From Bryum argenteum (Eukaryota > Streptophyta > Bryopsida > Bryales > Bryaceae): a stretch of 64,000 nucleotides of DNA. Location of the stretch: contig CM073325.1 in assembly GCA_037043015.1 (NCBI GenBank), positions 14,797,001-14,861,000 on the forward strand, written 5' to 3'. Below the pieces are notes generated by a model that searched no databases, was not told where the DNA came from, and saw only the letters and a program-made list of their open reading frames with translations. Positions 11,761 to 22,124 of the stretch are shown piece after piece (position 1 is the first letter of the stretch; each line of letters begins with the position of its first letter). The translations under genes were made by a program, and so were the position numbers.

Positions 11761-13562
11761 ATGGTCAGGCATGGACCTAAGCGCACAAAAATGTGCTATC
11801 ACTGGATGTCCCAATAAATCCAAAACAAAACCTGAAAATTTTAAACAAGAAATACAACAACATAAAATCTCATATAGAAACCAACTAATACCCGTCCTAA
11901 ACCAAAATGAACCCTATATATATCTAGGTATTCACCTTGTACCATCATTAAAATGGAAAATTCAAACACATATCGCCACAAACAAACTAGCAGACCAATA
12001 CAAAAAACTAGCAAATTGCCCGGCCACAATAAAACAAAAAATTAATATGGTGAACACTGTCTTAAGAGCAGGCATCGCATACAGCTTTTATGCAGTTCCA
12101 TTCTCGTTACCAACCATCAAAAAACTTGACAAAAAAATCACAGGTATTCAAAAAAAATTTGCGGACTCCCTAAATGTACAGCTAATGTAATCTCACAACT
12201 ACCCCATGAACTATTCGGACTTGAAGCTTTCTCACTAAAAACCGCATACTTGCGATGCATCGGCGAACAACTCAGAAATGCTCTAAACGACCAAGGCAGA
12301 CTAGGTAATGTATATAGGGGACTTATACAACACATACTCTCTAAATATGGTGGTGCTGAAAACATCCCAAGAATAAAAGCACATGATTGCATAAGATCAC
12401 CAACCACTAGAACGTTATTTCTCCTTAAACAAGAAGGAGGTATCCACCTCAAAAGCACAAATGAAAACTTCCAATTACATATGACAGAATTAGAAAAAGA
12501 ATGGAATATACAAGCCTCGACCGAATTGCCACAAACTCAATCCCAAACTCTCAATCAAACTATTACACAAACTTCTACTTCATAACATACATAAAATAAA
12601 ACACATCACCCTCCCTAATGGAACAACTCTTATGTCACCAAATGATTTCACAACATATTACAAAAAACCAACTAGATTAGAAAAAAGCGCGCTAGAAGTA
12701 GCTGAACAATTATTTTGCCAACCAAGATGCACATCAAACTCCCCAAACCCTTACACTCAACACCCTCCTACCCGCACACTCAAAACAATATACACATCTA
12801 ACAATTTCAACCTACTACCAAGAACGACAAATACTCCACTCCAAACTACAATCCAACAACAAATTCAACACCCACGCCCACCTATAAACATAAAAAATAA
12901 CCCACTTAGATTTCCTATAAACGGAATAATAAATCACAAAACAATCACTACAAAAGACAAATATAAAATAGCAAAAAAATACAATACATACCTATGCCAA
13001 TGGCTACACAACAACACTACATATCAAAAATGGATACCTCAACGCGAATTATTTCCTTTTAACCACCCCTCAGTCATCTCACATAATACTAACCTCCTTA
13101 GAGAATACTACACGAAAATTCAACATGAACACTTCAAAAACATCATCAACACACATTTCACTCAAGAACAAAACAGAGACACTAGATTCATCCCCCCACC
13201 AACATCTACCCCACTTACACAAATACACATTGAAGAATGCAACCCGGAAAAAGATATTATGATTAACCAAGACACTATACAAATAAAAAAATGAAAAAAC
13301 GGACCTGTACGAAGATACTGGCCGCTACCTCACTACCATACCCACCACAAGATTAAATTGGCTATGGCAACAATACAACAAAGCTATGTACAGCTCACAC
13401 GACCTAGTGCCCCCAACACAATCATTTGAAAAAGAAGTAATATGGCTATATCAAAGATATAAGATTAAAACCACAAGAAACAACCCTCAAAACATAACCC
13501 ACCACACCCTACCTACCAGCATACTTGAACAAATCACTTCCGCCTTTAACATCACCCACTCT

Positions 13563-13840
13563 TACTTCTCATCGCCATTAACATGCCCTATACAAATCTC
13601 GGAATTTCACTCCCCTTTCGCAAGAGACAAAGTTTTTGGTTCACGTGGTACCGCCTTCCAATACAAATGGAAAGGAATAGGCTACGCCCATCCACATAAC
13701 AAAGAAGCAGCCCAACAAGCAATCCATTGGGCACGACTAGCAGCCAAAAATGATCCAAACACCATCACCATACTAGTTATCCCAGATACTAACTGGTACC
13801 ACAATCCATCTCCATACATTGGGCCTTTCCCAGACACACA
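13563..13840 (+). other. PCIF1-methyltransferase-like module in ORF2
   Basis: Residues about 60-150 of the last open segment read 'FSSPLTC' (from 13566), a Ser/Phe-rich stretch, 'DKVFGSRG' (13626-13649), then 'YAHPHN' (13683-13700) and a hydrophobic strand 'ITILVIPDT'. The PCIF1 adenine-N6 methyltransferase family has the same run: F-A-S-P-L-N, then FGS-x-G, then the catalytic NPPF, then a strand ending in I-P. Here NPPF is replaced by HPHN, so the fold may be retained with the methyl-transfer site lost or altered. The assignment rests on motif order recalled from the family, not on a profile search. Its role in the element is unknown. Confidence 0.5.
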
Positions 13841-14189
13841 TATAATAATCCACTTCTCAGCGGACTCAGTCACCTATGATATACCAACACCTCCCCCAAA
13901 ATATAAACCTGAAACCGAACCACTTGCAATCCAAATTATGTGCATCCACCACCAAAACCATAACATTGGAACACCCCAACAAATTAATAACATCAAAACA
14001 ACAATTGACAGCTTACAAATCCCAAACTACCACTTAGAAATTGCACCACCCACCCCGCACAACACACCAGTCAACAAAAATAAAATATGGAACAAACTTA
14101 CTTACCCTCCGCCAATCAACACTTCCTTCCTAAACACACCACCTCTACCAACATTTACATCCACCTCTACACTAAAATTTCAACCACAA

Positions 14190-14640
14190 TATAGTTATTA
14201 TACCGACGGCTCTTTTATACCCCCTACAGAAGCTCCAGATGGTCACTGGAAAAAAGAAAAAGCAGGGTACGGAATATACAATGCAACTAAACCAGACATG
14301 CAAATATCAGAAAGGCTCCCTGGGCTACAGACACCCTTCCGCGCAGAACTGATGGCCATACATACAACACTCAGCTTATTAACCACCAAATACCCAAACG
14401 AACCTGCATACATCTTCACAGATTGTATTAACTGCCTATACAACCTCAACACACATATTCTATACCCATCTACGCATAACAACCACGCAGACAAAATCAT
14501 ACTAACAGAAATGGTAGATCTCTTAAAATCCCGCACCCAACCTACTATATTCTACAAAGTCAAAGCCCACATAAACATTACAGGCAACGAAGAGGCCGAT
14601 AAACTGGCAAAAGCAGACGCCGTTAAAAGATACTCAATAG
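14190..14640 (+). other. RNase H domain of ORF2
   Basis: 'SYYTDGSF' (first Asp at 14205-14207), 'FRAELMAIHTTL' (Glu), 'IFTDCINCLYNL' (second Asp), and 'KAHINITGNEEADKLA' (His and last Asp) supply the DEDD site of type I RNase H. The domain would degrade the RNA template during or after reverse transcription. It lies in a frame uninterrupted from 13300 to 15653. Confidence 0.88.
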
Positions 14641-14984
14641 CCACAAGACCCCATGAATTTGCACATACAACACCATTCTACTTCCATAAATATGTATGGC
14701 CTGGACCTGAAAAACGACCAGACAAAGGCCCAGTCAGATGTCTTCAAACATACCTTCATGACTATGACCGAGCAAACAACATCGAAACACTCGCAAACGA
14801 CTTCCCGAACATCAGTAAATGGACTACAAACCTAGATATTGACAACGAACTATCAAATGCATACTGGCTAAACCCTACAATAACAGACTACCAAAAAACA
14901 ACTATTTTGAAACTTCGTACCGGCCAATACATGGGCAACGCAAGAAAACAATTATTCTTTGGCAGAGACAATTTTCCCTCGATT

Positions 14985-15480
14985 ACATGCTCTATTTGCA
15001 ACTCTACAGATGCTGACACATGGTCACACGTACTTCTTAAATGCAAACATCACCACATACATGCCATCAGAGTCAAAAGACATAATAAAGCAGTATGGGA
15101 AATTAGAAAACTAATCCTTTCATCACAAAAATCTAGATGCTACATCCTCATGAACGCAGGAACATTCAACAACAACCCTCAAGAAAACACAGTACCCCCA
15201 TGGTTGTTACCATGTTCTTGTGCACAACAAAGATGCTATTGCAATGCTCGATTCAAACCAGATATCCTTTGCGTAAAAGGACTCCCACACAAAAGCGACC
15301 CACCATCAAACCCTTCCGTAGAACTAACAATCCAATTTATTGAATTTACATACTGCAACGACAGATTCTCACAAGAAAAAATTGATAACAAGACCCATAA
15401 ATACCAACCTCTTATTGATAATATCAAAAACCTAGGTTGGAAAGTTGACCCACTAATAGTCATCACCACGGGATCTAGAG
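14985..15480 (+). other. C-terminal CCHC finger and PD-(D/E)xK (RLE-like) nuclease
   Basis: A C-x2-C-x9-H-x4-C finger ('CSICNS...SHVLLKC', about 14988-15045) is followed by a second Cys cluster ('CSCAQQRCYC', about 15210). Then comes 'RFKPDIL' (Asp 15261-15263), 'IEFTYC' (Glu 15342-15344) and 'HKYQPL' (Lys 15399-15401). A CCHC followed by (R/K)-P-D, an acidic residue in an 'x-D/E-V/F-T' strand, and K-Y is the layout of the restriction-like endonuclease of R2-type LINEs. Here the second acid is Glu. Together with the N-terminal APE domain this would make a dual-endonuclease element. Confidence 0.6.
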
Positions 15481-15653
15481 GCACAACACATATTCCATCA
15501 ATGAAATACCTTGAAGACAAATTCAACCTATCTAAAACCAAAATCAAACACACATTCAAAGAAATAAACACCATTGCCATACAATATGCTGGTTCAATTG
15601 TCCTACACAAAAGAAAACTCGAAAATAACCAAACAATACCAAATATTGACTAA

Positions 15654-16144
15654 AGAAACTCTACATTATAGTACTAAAAAGGAAGAGGGGGGGGGGGGGA
15701 GTAGTGGCGTAAACCACTAATCAAAGTAAAGTAGCACTTGTCTCAAGGTAGATGGGACGGGGCCGATTGATTGGTACAAACTTTCCTGCCTCTGATAAAA
15801 TCACGAGCAACACCAAGTCATGCGGATCACATTAAACGCTCAAACGAATCCAACGGGAATCGAACCCGGACCGCTTATATGCAACACAAACGTCCCTTCC
15901 AATCAATTTGGAACCATGACTTGGCGACCACCAATTGATTTTTACAACAATTATACCTATAAACAAAACCCAGGTACTAGTATTACTAGTACTTTCTCTT
16001 TGGCCACAAAAGTGTCTATTCCCGAAAGGGGTGAGTAGTCTTGTATCAATGGACCCCTGTCCAGTGGACATCGGCTCATTGTCTTGACGAACAGACACTC
16101 TATTCACGCCGGCCTTGTAAAAGGACCGGAGTTCATATCTATCT
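15654..16144 (+). repeat. LINE 3' region: G-run, hairpin, shared SINE tail
   Basis: After the ORF2 stop there is a 13-base G-run (15687-15699), then a perfect stem TAGTGG-CGTAAA-CCACTA (15702-15719). From about 16010 the sequence aligns with the SINE copies at 47.0, 47.8 and 52.7 kb. It ends in ATTCACGCC, a hairpin (CCGGCCTT 16109-16116 with AAGG-A-CCGG 16121-16129), GGAGTT and two ATCT units. Either this is the LINE's own 3' end shared with its SINEs, or a SINE inserted just downstream. Confidence 0.65.
15812..15925 (-). repeat. tRNA-like segment within a 10-bp inverted repeat
   Basis: CCAAGTCATG (15812-15821) and its exact complement CATGACTTGG (15916-15925) flank a segment that reads on the minus strand as a D-arm-like GGTTCC...GGAA, an irregular anticodon-like arm, and a perfect B box and T-loop (CGGGTTCGATTCCCG). 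The anticodon loop has nine bases rather than seven, and the acceptor pairing CCAA/TTGG is short. It is therefore more likely a tRNA-derived SINE head or tRNA relic than a working tRNA. Confidence 0.45.
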
Positions 16145-16863
16145 GAAAAAAATTGAAGGCATTAGGAGAGCATTTCATACTAGTTCCTTACTGCACAAGA
16201 AAGATGGGTAACCTCGACAGAGTGGCGGCGCCATAGCCGTCTCTCTGTAGCCATTTTAGAGTACCGGCATTGGTCAAGCAGCAGATGCAAGAGACTCGCG
16301 AGCTGCCTTTGATCGTTGACTCCCAGTCTCCCACTTCACATTCCTTCGTTGCACCTTCGCCAGGAGTTTCATCGATCCCCTACAATCTTCAATCCTCTCA
16401 AGTATTCCCGGAACACAGACCATCGATCGATGAAAGGCTGTAATAACCAGCCTGTCGCTTTATCTCCAGGGTCGGCACCACAGCGCTAGAACAGCGGAAG
16501 CAAGCTTGCCATTATTCTCAATCACCATACGAAAGCCAAGAGCCCGATACTGCTTCCACTTTGACCTGGGATCTCCAATCAAAATTAAATGACCAGATAT
16601 ATTCTGCCCCCGGAAAGGTTGCTTGTCGGATGTAATTCTGGTGCTCGATCATGGTAAGCGGATTCTGTTGGTCTTGCACAGTCCTCGTGGGAATTACTGC
16701 AACAAGCTCTGACTGGACTTGATCAGCTAGAGTGACAATCAGAGAGTGGTGCTCCGGGTGGTGATGGGTTTCCAGGGGAGCCGGAGGTACCTCTAGCAGT
16801 TTGCGTATCGAGCTTGATAAGTCTCCGCGGTATGCTGAGGTTTCCACTCCCGATCGTGAAGTC
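16145..16863. promoter_or_regulatory. upstream region of the peroxidase gene
   Basis: Composition changes abruptly from the AT-rich retroelement to GC-balanced DNA near 16200. The region has no frame of its own that I trust. It presumably holds the promoter and 5' UTR of the peroxidase. I see no clear TATA box. Confidence 0.4.
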
Positions 16864-18268
16864 ATGGCATACCAGGTGCTGCCGTTTGTTGTCTTGTGCT
16901 GTCTAGTAGCTCTCGGATTGAGCTTTCACCTCACCCCAGTAGCAGCTGCGGAAAGATTCCGCTCCTCTGGGCGCGACTCTCGTCGGTCTGGCAGCGGGAC
17001 CAGCAGTATTGGTGGCCTACAAAACAACTTCTATCAACGAAGTTGCGCCAATGCGGAGCGGATTGTCTTCGCTTCCATGCAGAAGTCATATAGTGTCGAC
17101 AAAAGCATCGCTCCTGGAGTACTCCGCTTGTCCTTCCATGACTGCTTTGTTCGGGTGAGCACACAAGAGAAGCAGAACTCTAAACTTAGGCTGCGTAATG
17201 CGCGATATGGAACCAAAGCCTGATATGAATCATACGTTGTTCGTACGTGATTTCTAGGGGTGTGACGGCTCCGTGCTTCTGGAGGGACCGAACTCTGAAC
17301 GGAAGTCTTTCGCGAACAACTTCCGTCAGTCGACGTTCGATGCTATCGACGCTGCCAAGAAAGCCGTCGAGCAGGTCTGCCCAGGCGTTGTGTCGTGTGC
17401 CGATGTCATACAGTTCGCCGCTCGAGACGCAGTTATTCTCGTAAGTAGATCAACCATCCCTCTCTATCTCTAGAACTCGTTGCACTGGACCGAATTCTGT
17501 ACATGAACACAGCACTGAATTTGAATACAACTTATCACCTGTGCAGACGGGTGGCCAAGGGTGGACTGTGCCTGGTGGACGACGAGATGGAACGATCTCG
17601 TTAGCAGCAGATGCGAACGCAATACTGCCCGGTCCTGGATCCAATGCTGGCCAGCTCATTGCGCTGTTTGCAAAGAAAGGTCTCAGCAAGGAGCAGATGG
17701 TGGCACTCTCAGGTATATCTCGAACCACTGGCAGAGTCTCGCTATTACTCTAGAACTCGTTGCACGATCGATGGGATTGTCCCTCTGCTGTATCTATAGG
17801 AACATGTTGATTAGCCTGTGGAATGTAGACACGAGTCTAGTGGTGTTGAATGCGTTTGGATTGTGCCTGGCAGGTGCGCACACCATAGGGACAGCAGGGT
17901 GCATCACGATCGACAACCGGCTATTCGCGCAGCCGCGCGACCACACATTGCCGCTGAGGCTGGTGACATCGTTGTTGCAGCAATGTCCGAAGCCGCGGTT
18001 GTTCAACCGCGTGGCCTTCGACGCCAGCCCCGGGCGGTTCGACGCGCAATACTTCCAGGGCGTGGCCACAGGCCGAGGGCTGCTCACGTCCGACGAGACG
18101 CTGCTACTGGATGCCCGCACGCGCCCCAGCGTCATCGCCAATGCGTTCCCCTTCGTCTTCTCCCGCAACTTCGCCAGTGCCATGGTCGCCATGAGCAAGA
18201 TCGACGTGCTCACGGGCCGCCAGGGCGAGATTCGGCGTCAGGCCTTCAAGCCCAACAACAGCCTCTGA
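16864..18268 (+). CDS. class III (secretory) peroxidase
   Basis: Four exons: 16864-17154, 17258-17440, 17547-17712, 17874-18268, encoding 344 residues. Introns are GT-AG and lie after 'FHDCFVR', after 'FAARDAVIL' and inside the Gly of 'GAHTIG'. The secreted heme peroxidase uses H2O2 to oxidise phenolics in the apoplast. Residues 1-30 form a signal peptide, followed by a Ser/Arg/Gly-rich stretch before 'NNFYQRSC'. The distal His is in 'LRLSFHDCFV', 'GCDGSVLLEG' binds calcium, and the proximal His is in 'GAHTIGTAGC'. Cys residues matching seven of the usual eight are present. The last one, normally in 'GEIRRNC', is replaced ('GEIRRQAF'), so its disulfide to the 'VSCAD' Cys cannot form. An in-frame ATG at 16801 exists, but 16864 starts the signal peptide. 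Exons are GC-rich, especially exon 4. Confidence 0.93.
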
Positions 18269-18467
18269 CGCGCGTCGGCGTCCACTTGGCAGTCACTTCA
18301 TTCCCCACCGGGGTCAGTAACAGGATTCCACTTACTCCCTTCATTTTGAAAAAAGTGACGGTTTTTAGAGTGTTATACTCTACGGTCACTTATTTCAGAT
18401 CAAAAGGAGGACCCAGTTTTTCTTAGACATGGGACTCATTGCATTGCTGCGACACAAATTGCAACAC

Positions 18468-18473
18468 AATAAA
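18468..18473 (+). terminator. AATAAA polyadenylation signal of the peroxidase
   Basis: AATAAA lies 200 bases after the stop codon, in AT-rich DNA that follows the GC-rich last exon. It is placed as expected for a 3' UTR, but no transcript end can be seen. Confidence 0.4.
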
Positions 18474-19381
18474 TTAGTGTAGGTTGACATACCACTGTAC
18501 AATCATTTGCAAAATATCACGCCCTTCATTGTACTCTTCGTTATGACTCTCCAAATACCCATGTTTAAGTCATGATGGAAAAATGTGAAAATGTAGTCTA
18601 CGGATGGAGCGTAGAAAGCTTCCGACAATCAGATTAGAATGTTCTGTGACAACATCACGAAATATAATAGTTGTTAAATCATCAATCAGGTGTCGGTGCT
18701 GGTTGGTGGGGAACTATATTACATCGCAATCAAAGAATTTGCAACATAGAGGCATTGTGCAAGTTTTGAATAAACTTTCAGGTGACAGTCTTGAATTGAA
18801 ATGTCTGTACTTCACGCAAGCTACGTTCAGCAGTTACAGAATCGAAAACTAGAGGTTAGCATTCAGGCACTTCCTGAAGTGCCAGTGCATTCTTATTGTA
18901 AAATCATGCAACCTCACGTTCATTCGGACTATTGCATTAAAAAATGCATCACAGCGCTGCCTGTGAAATCAAATTTGTCTACAGGCGACGAGTCTTGAGA
19001 GGGGAAACTACAACTGTTATGCATACAAACTCAGGAACAGAGTCAATGTAACGTCAGGAAATGCTTCGGGGAGTTTGATTTTAAGCTTGAGGTCACTCTC
19101 TCGTTAGCAACTCCTCTGGTTGATACGAGCCCGTCGAAGTTCCGAAATGTGATTCAACTTGATGTTATGTTTGATTACCTGTCAAAGGTATCGACACCCA
19201 TTCTCGTTACTTGAATCTGCTGCATTGTCCCTGTGAAGAGAACGTGGAATATGTCAGGAACTTTAGAGCCATCTTTGAAAGCAGTTCTCGAAGTGGGCAT
19301 TCCCAGAATTGATTCAATCATATCTCTTCTACAGGAAGAGTATTCAGATTGATGTTTTAGATTTTGGGCAACCACGTACTA
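18474..19381. other. convergent spacer, peroxidase and IQD 3' ends
   Basis: This lies between two genes transcribed toward each other. It holds no credible frame and probably contains both 3' UTRs. Confidence 0.4.
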
Positions 19382-22124
19382 TCAGAAGGGAGCACGGCAA
19401 GTGGAGACGACTGTGGAAGTGGGAGTAGCAGCGTCTCCATTTTGGCTGAAACTGTCAGAGTTGGAGCGGTCAATGCGGAGGTGGAGGCTGGGGGAGCGCT
19501 GCGCGTATCCGGAGGGACGAAAGGGCTTCATGACGGGCATTCCACCGGCGTTGCTCATCATCAGGTGCTCGGAAATCGGAAAGGAGAGTCGTTTCGACGA
19601 TCTGGATGCCCACTCTCTGCCAGAGCCACTCGAGTGGTGATGATGGTGCTCCGGCGTCCCCGGTCGTTGCTTGGGCTGGCTGAGATTACGGGTCTTAGCG
19701 CGAGCAGACTGTGTAGCTTGCATGTAGCTCGGCACGGCCGGCGAGCTGCAGAAGCTGCCGGTGTCATCCCCACCGCATTTCGATCCCGCTTGACTGTAGT
19801 GCGTCCCGAATTGCATGCCTGATTGCGTCGACCTCGCCATTGTACCTGAAACCGAGCTTCCTCCTTCCACCTCCCCTCTCCTGCTCATCCCAGACAATCC
19901 AACTCTCACATCAGCATTGTCACCATAAGAACTCTCAAAGATAGGACATGGGATTTGAGCCATACCCGGATCTGTGCCGAGGAGAGGCTCGCATGCACGG
20001 GAGCTGTTCCGATCGGTGGCTATGGCGGGGAGAATGGAGCCCAGCGGTGCCCTGGCTGGTGGTGCGCTGCATTGTATTCGGACTGACGTGACTGTGGCTA
20101 TGGCTATGGCCTCGGTGGGGGAGGCCATGCGAAGCAGGCATGGAAGGCGGCTGTCCCTTGTTACGAGATTCTTGATGATAGTTCGAGATCAAGCCAAGAT
20201 CAGCTCGAGATCCTTTCTGGTTGTTGTTGTTTCTGTTATTGATGGCTTCGAGAGCTTTGGCCTTAACATTGGCAACGTCTTCGTTCTTCCTGGGATTTTC
20301 TAGGATGTGATTTTCTCTGAGAACGGACGATGTGTTGTCGAAGACGCGATTCTCCCATGGCTTTGCTGCCATCCACCTCTCCAACCAGTTCCATCCTGAG
20401 TTCGGCTTGTCGGCCTCGCAATCTATGAACAGCTGGGAGGCCTGGCAGCCACAAAAACGACAACAGCTTTGAAACTAAGGAATCACTTTACTAGGAGAAA
20501 GTAAAGCTTGAATCCGTTTCCAAGGTTCAGTGGACAATAAAATGATCTCAACCGAAATTTCTTTCACTAAAACTTGAGGTCTATTCTTGGATGAGTGAAA
20601 CTCATCACTGATACAAAAGGTACCTGGTGTGAGAAGGCATAAGCCAAAGCCCGCTCTCTCTTCATCGCAGCTTCCTGCTTGCTGATCAATTTGTCTTGCT
20701 CCTCCTGTATCGTTTGCGTGTTATCGTTCCATCCTCCATCCTGCCAATATATGTATCGAACCGAACTACTTTTAGAAACAAGGTTTCGCATTTCGATTTA
20801 TCAGTTTCAACTTTGCAAGCACTAAGAATGCAATATTGTGCTCAAGGACACGCTCCAGTGATGAGTGAGACATGCACGGGGGGTGGTCGGCGGTTGCAGC
20901 ATTATAGCATAGGCTTGTGTAGAGAGAAAGTACGTCGGCTGCAGAGACGAAGGATTTTCTTGGATGAGCAGCAGAGTCGAGATTCCTGCGCTCCCACAGA
21001 TGCTTCTGCACCGCCTGCCCTTCCGCCGACATACGAACTCGTCGCGCCCGAACGCGGGCCTGCACTCGCACCAGCGCTTGCATGCAGCGCAACGTGATGG
21101 AAGCTTGGCGTCGCACAGTGTGGCCCCTTACTAACGCTTGTAATCGTACCAGCCCCTTCAACGCCCGCAACGCTCGCCTTGCCTGCCCCAGATTACCAAA
21201 CAATCCGTGATCTCCCTATCAAGATCCAGAAGGAGACGCAAAGCATTTTGCCTCTTCTTCACCGACACCCCAACACTATCACTATACAGTGCCATCGGTG
21301 TCGTATGCTCAGTAAATGAACCAAGTTCCTCGGTGTAAACAAACGTCTAGTAAACTTGATCATCTACTACCGACAACGAATCATGCCTTTCGAAACACTC
21401 GGTTATCGAGTATACGGGGTCTGCAACTTTCAAGTGCAGCTTGAGTAGCTAAAATTCATACTGGTTTGGTTTCTGTAGCCAAATTGACCTCAAAAACCAT
21501 TACTTAGGACGCAAAGAGATTTCATTCACTTGATGGTGGGGAGATTTACGAACCAGATATGCTCGAAATGCAGTCTGGATCTTGAGGGCAGCCTCATTCT
21601 CCGAAGCGCTGTATGTCGGCAGGGTTACGACTGGATTCTCTGCACCTGATTGTTTGCTGATGGGAGCAATTGTAACTTCGGAAGCAGGTGGTGTGTATTG
21701 TAGGCCGTTCTTGAGAGTGTCAGATTCCGCTTTCTTCTCTGGTGGTGTGTAACTCTCCTTCGTTGATGGTGAACATGATTTGCCGAAGCTCCATCTTCTT
21801 TTCTTCTTGGTCTTCGCCTGCAAATGAAGCACAACACCAGCTACCTCAACAGTGGCCATGATGACAATCTGTGAGTGAAGCACATCCCTTGAGCCACAGA
21901 TGGAAATTGACACGAACCAAAAATATTGCATTCAGCTTGGAATTGTCTTTTCTGAACGCAGTGATACAGAGGAACACCATGCTCAATCAATGGGTGGAGC
22001 TTACATTGTGTGGAGGGATGTCGCCAATAAGGTCGAGATCACTGGCGGTAGTTTTATCGCAGTCTTTAGACGGAGATCGGAAAGCTCTCTTTACAGCACT
22101 GAACCAGGTACCCTTCTTCCCCAT
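19382..22124 (-). CDS. IQD (IQ67-domain) calmodulin-binding protein
   Basis: Read right to left, the exons are 22124-22005, 21817-21554, 21182-20949, 20740-20624, 20441-19966 and 19880-19382, giving 569 residues. IQD proteins are basic scaffolds that bind calmodulin and associate with microtubules or membranes. The N-terminus [20 protein letters not shown] and '[10 protein letters not shown]' are typical. The IQ67 domain crosses the exon 2/3 junction, as usual in the family, with IQ-type motifs 'IQTAFRAYL', '[14 protein letters not shown]' and '[11 protein letters not shown]'. Exon 4 carries '[15 protein letters not shown]' and '[13 protein letters not shown]'. The C-terminus has the DUF4005-type '[25 protein letters not shown]'. 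Exon 3 could instead end at 20934, adding five codons. The last intron (85 bases, 19881-19965) is my proposal to reconcile two frames; the alternative is a one-base indel. Confidence 0.9.

Larger units (their letters stand above)
7438..15653 (+). pseudogene. LINE ORF2 polyprotein, four frameshifts
   Basis: The polyprotein runs 7438-11610 (frame 1), about 11610-12165 (frame 2), about 12165-12500 (frame 1), about 12500-13290 (frame 2) and about 13300-15653 (frame 3). Each junction joins smoothly when frames are read back: the RT palm passes from 'FLEPLL' to 'QWLQRGN', and the last junction lies in A-runs near 13275-13300. The total is about 2,730 residues. Domain order: basic K/N/T-rich leader (1-402), 2A-like peptide, APE endonuclease, RT, a long linker, PCIF1-like module, RNase H, CCHC, PD-(D/E)xK. 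All catalytic motifs of EN, RT and RNase H are still present. The coding strand is strikingly poor in G (two G in the 60 bases at 8281-8340). The start at ATG 7438 is simply the first in the open frame. Confidence 0.8.
5514..16144 (+). mobile_element. non-LTR retrotransposon (LINE), Dualen/RandI-like, decayed
   Basis: The element carries ORF1 (5514-7132), an AT-rich spacer (7133-7437), a giant ORF2 (7438-15653) and a 3' region ending in a hairpin plus ATCT repeats. ORF2 combines an APE-type endonuclease, reverse transcriptase, RNase H and a C-terminal CCHC/PD-(D/E)xK module. An element with both APE- and RLE-type endonucleases is the hallmark of Dualen/RandI, known from green algae. Damage is limited to five indels, which suggests recent death or sequencing error. 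The 5' boundary is not certain (it could be as far left as 3250), and I found no clear target-site duplication. Confidence 0.7.

Noticed and set aside
15855-15925. functional tRNA gene on the minus strand
   Set aside because: B box and T-loop are good, but the anticodon loop is nine bases and the acceptor stem pairs over only about four.
17794-18426. overlapping frames on both strands over peroxidase exon 4
   Set aside because: Shadows of a GC-rich exon whose correct frame carries the proximal His motif.
19364-19822. 152-codon plus-strand open frame
   Set aside because: Antisense to the last IQD exon, which has clear family sequence on the other strand.
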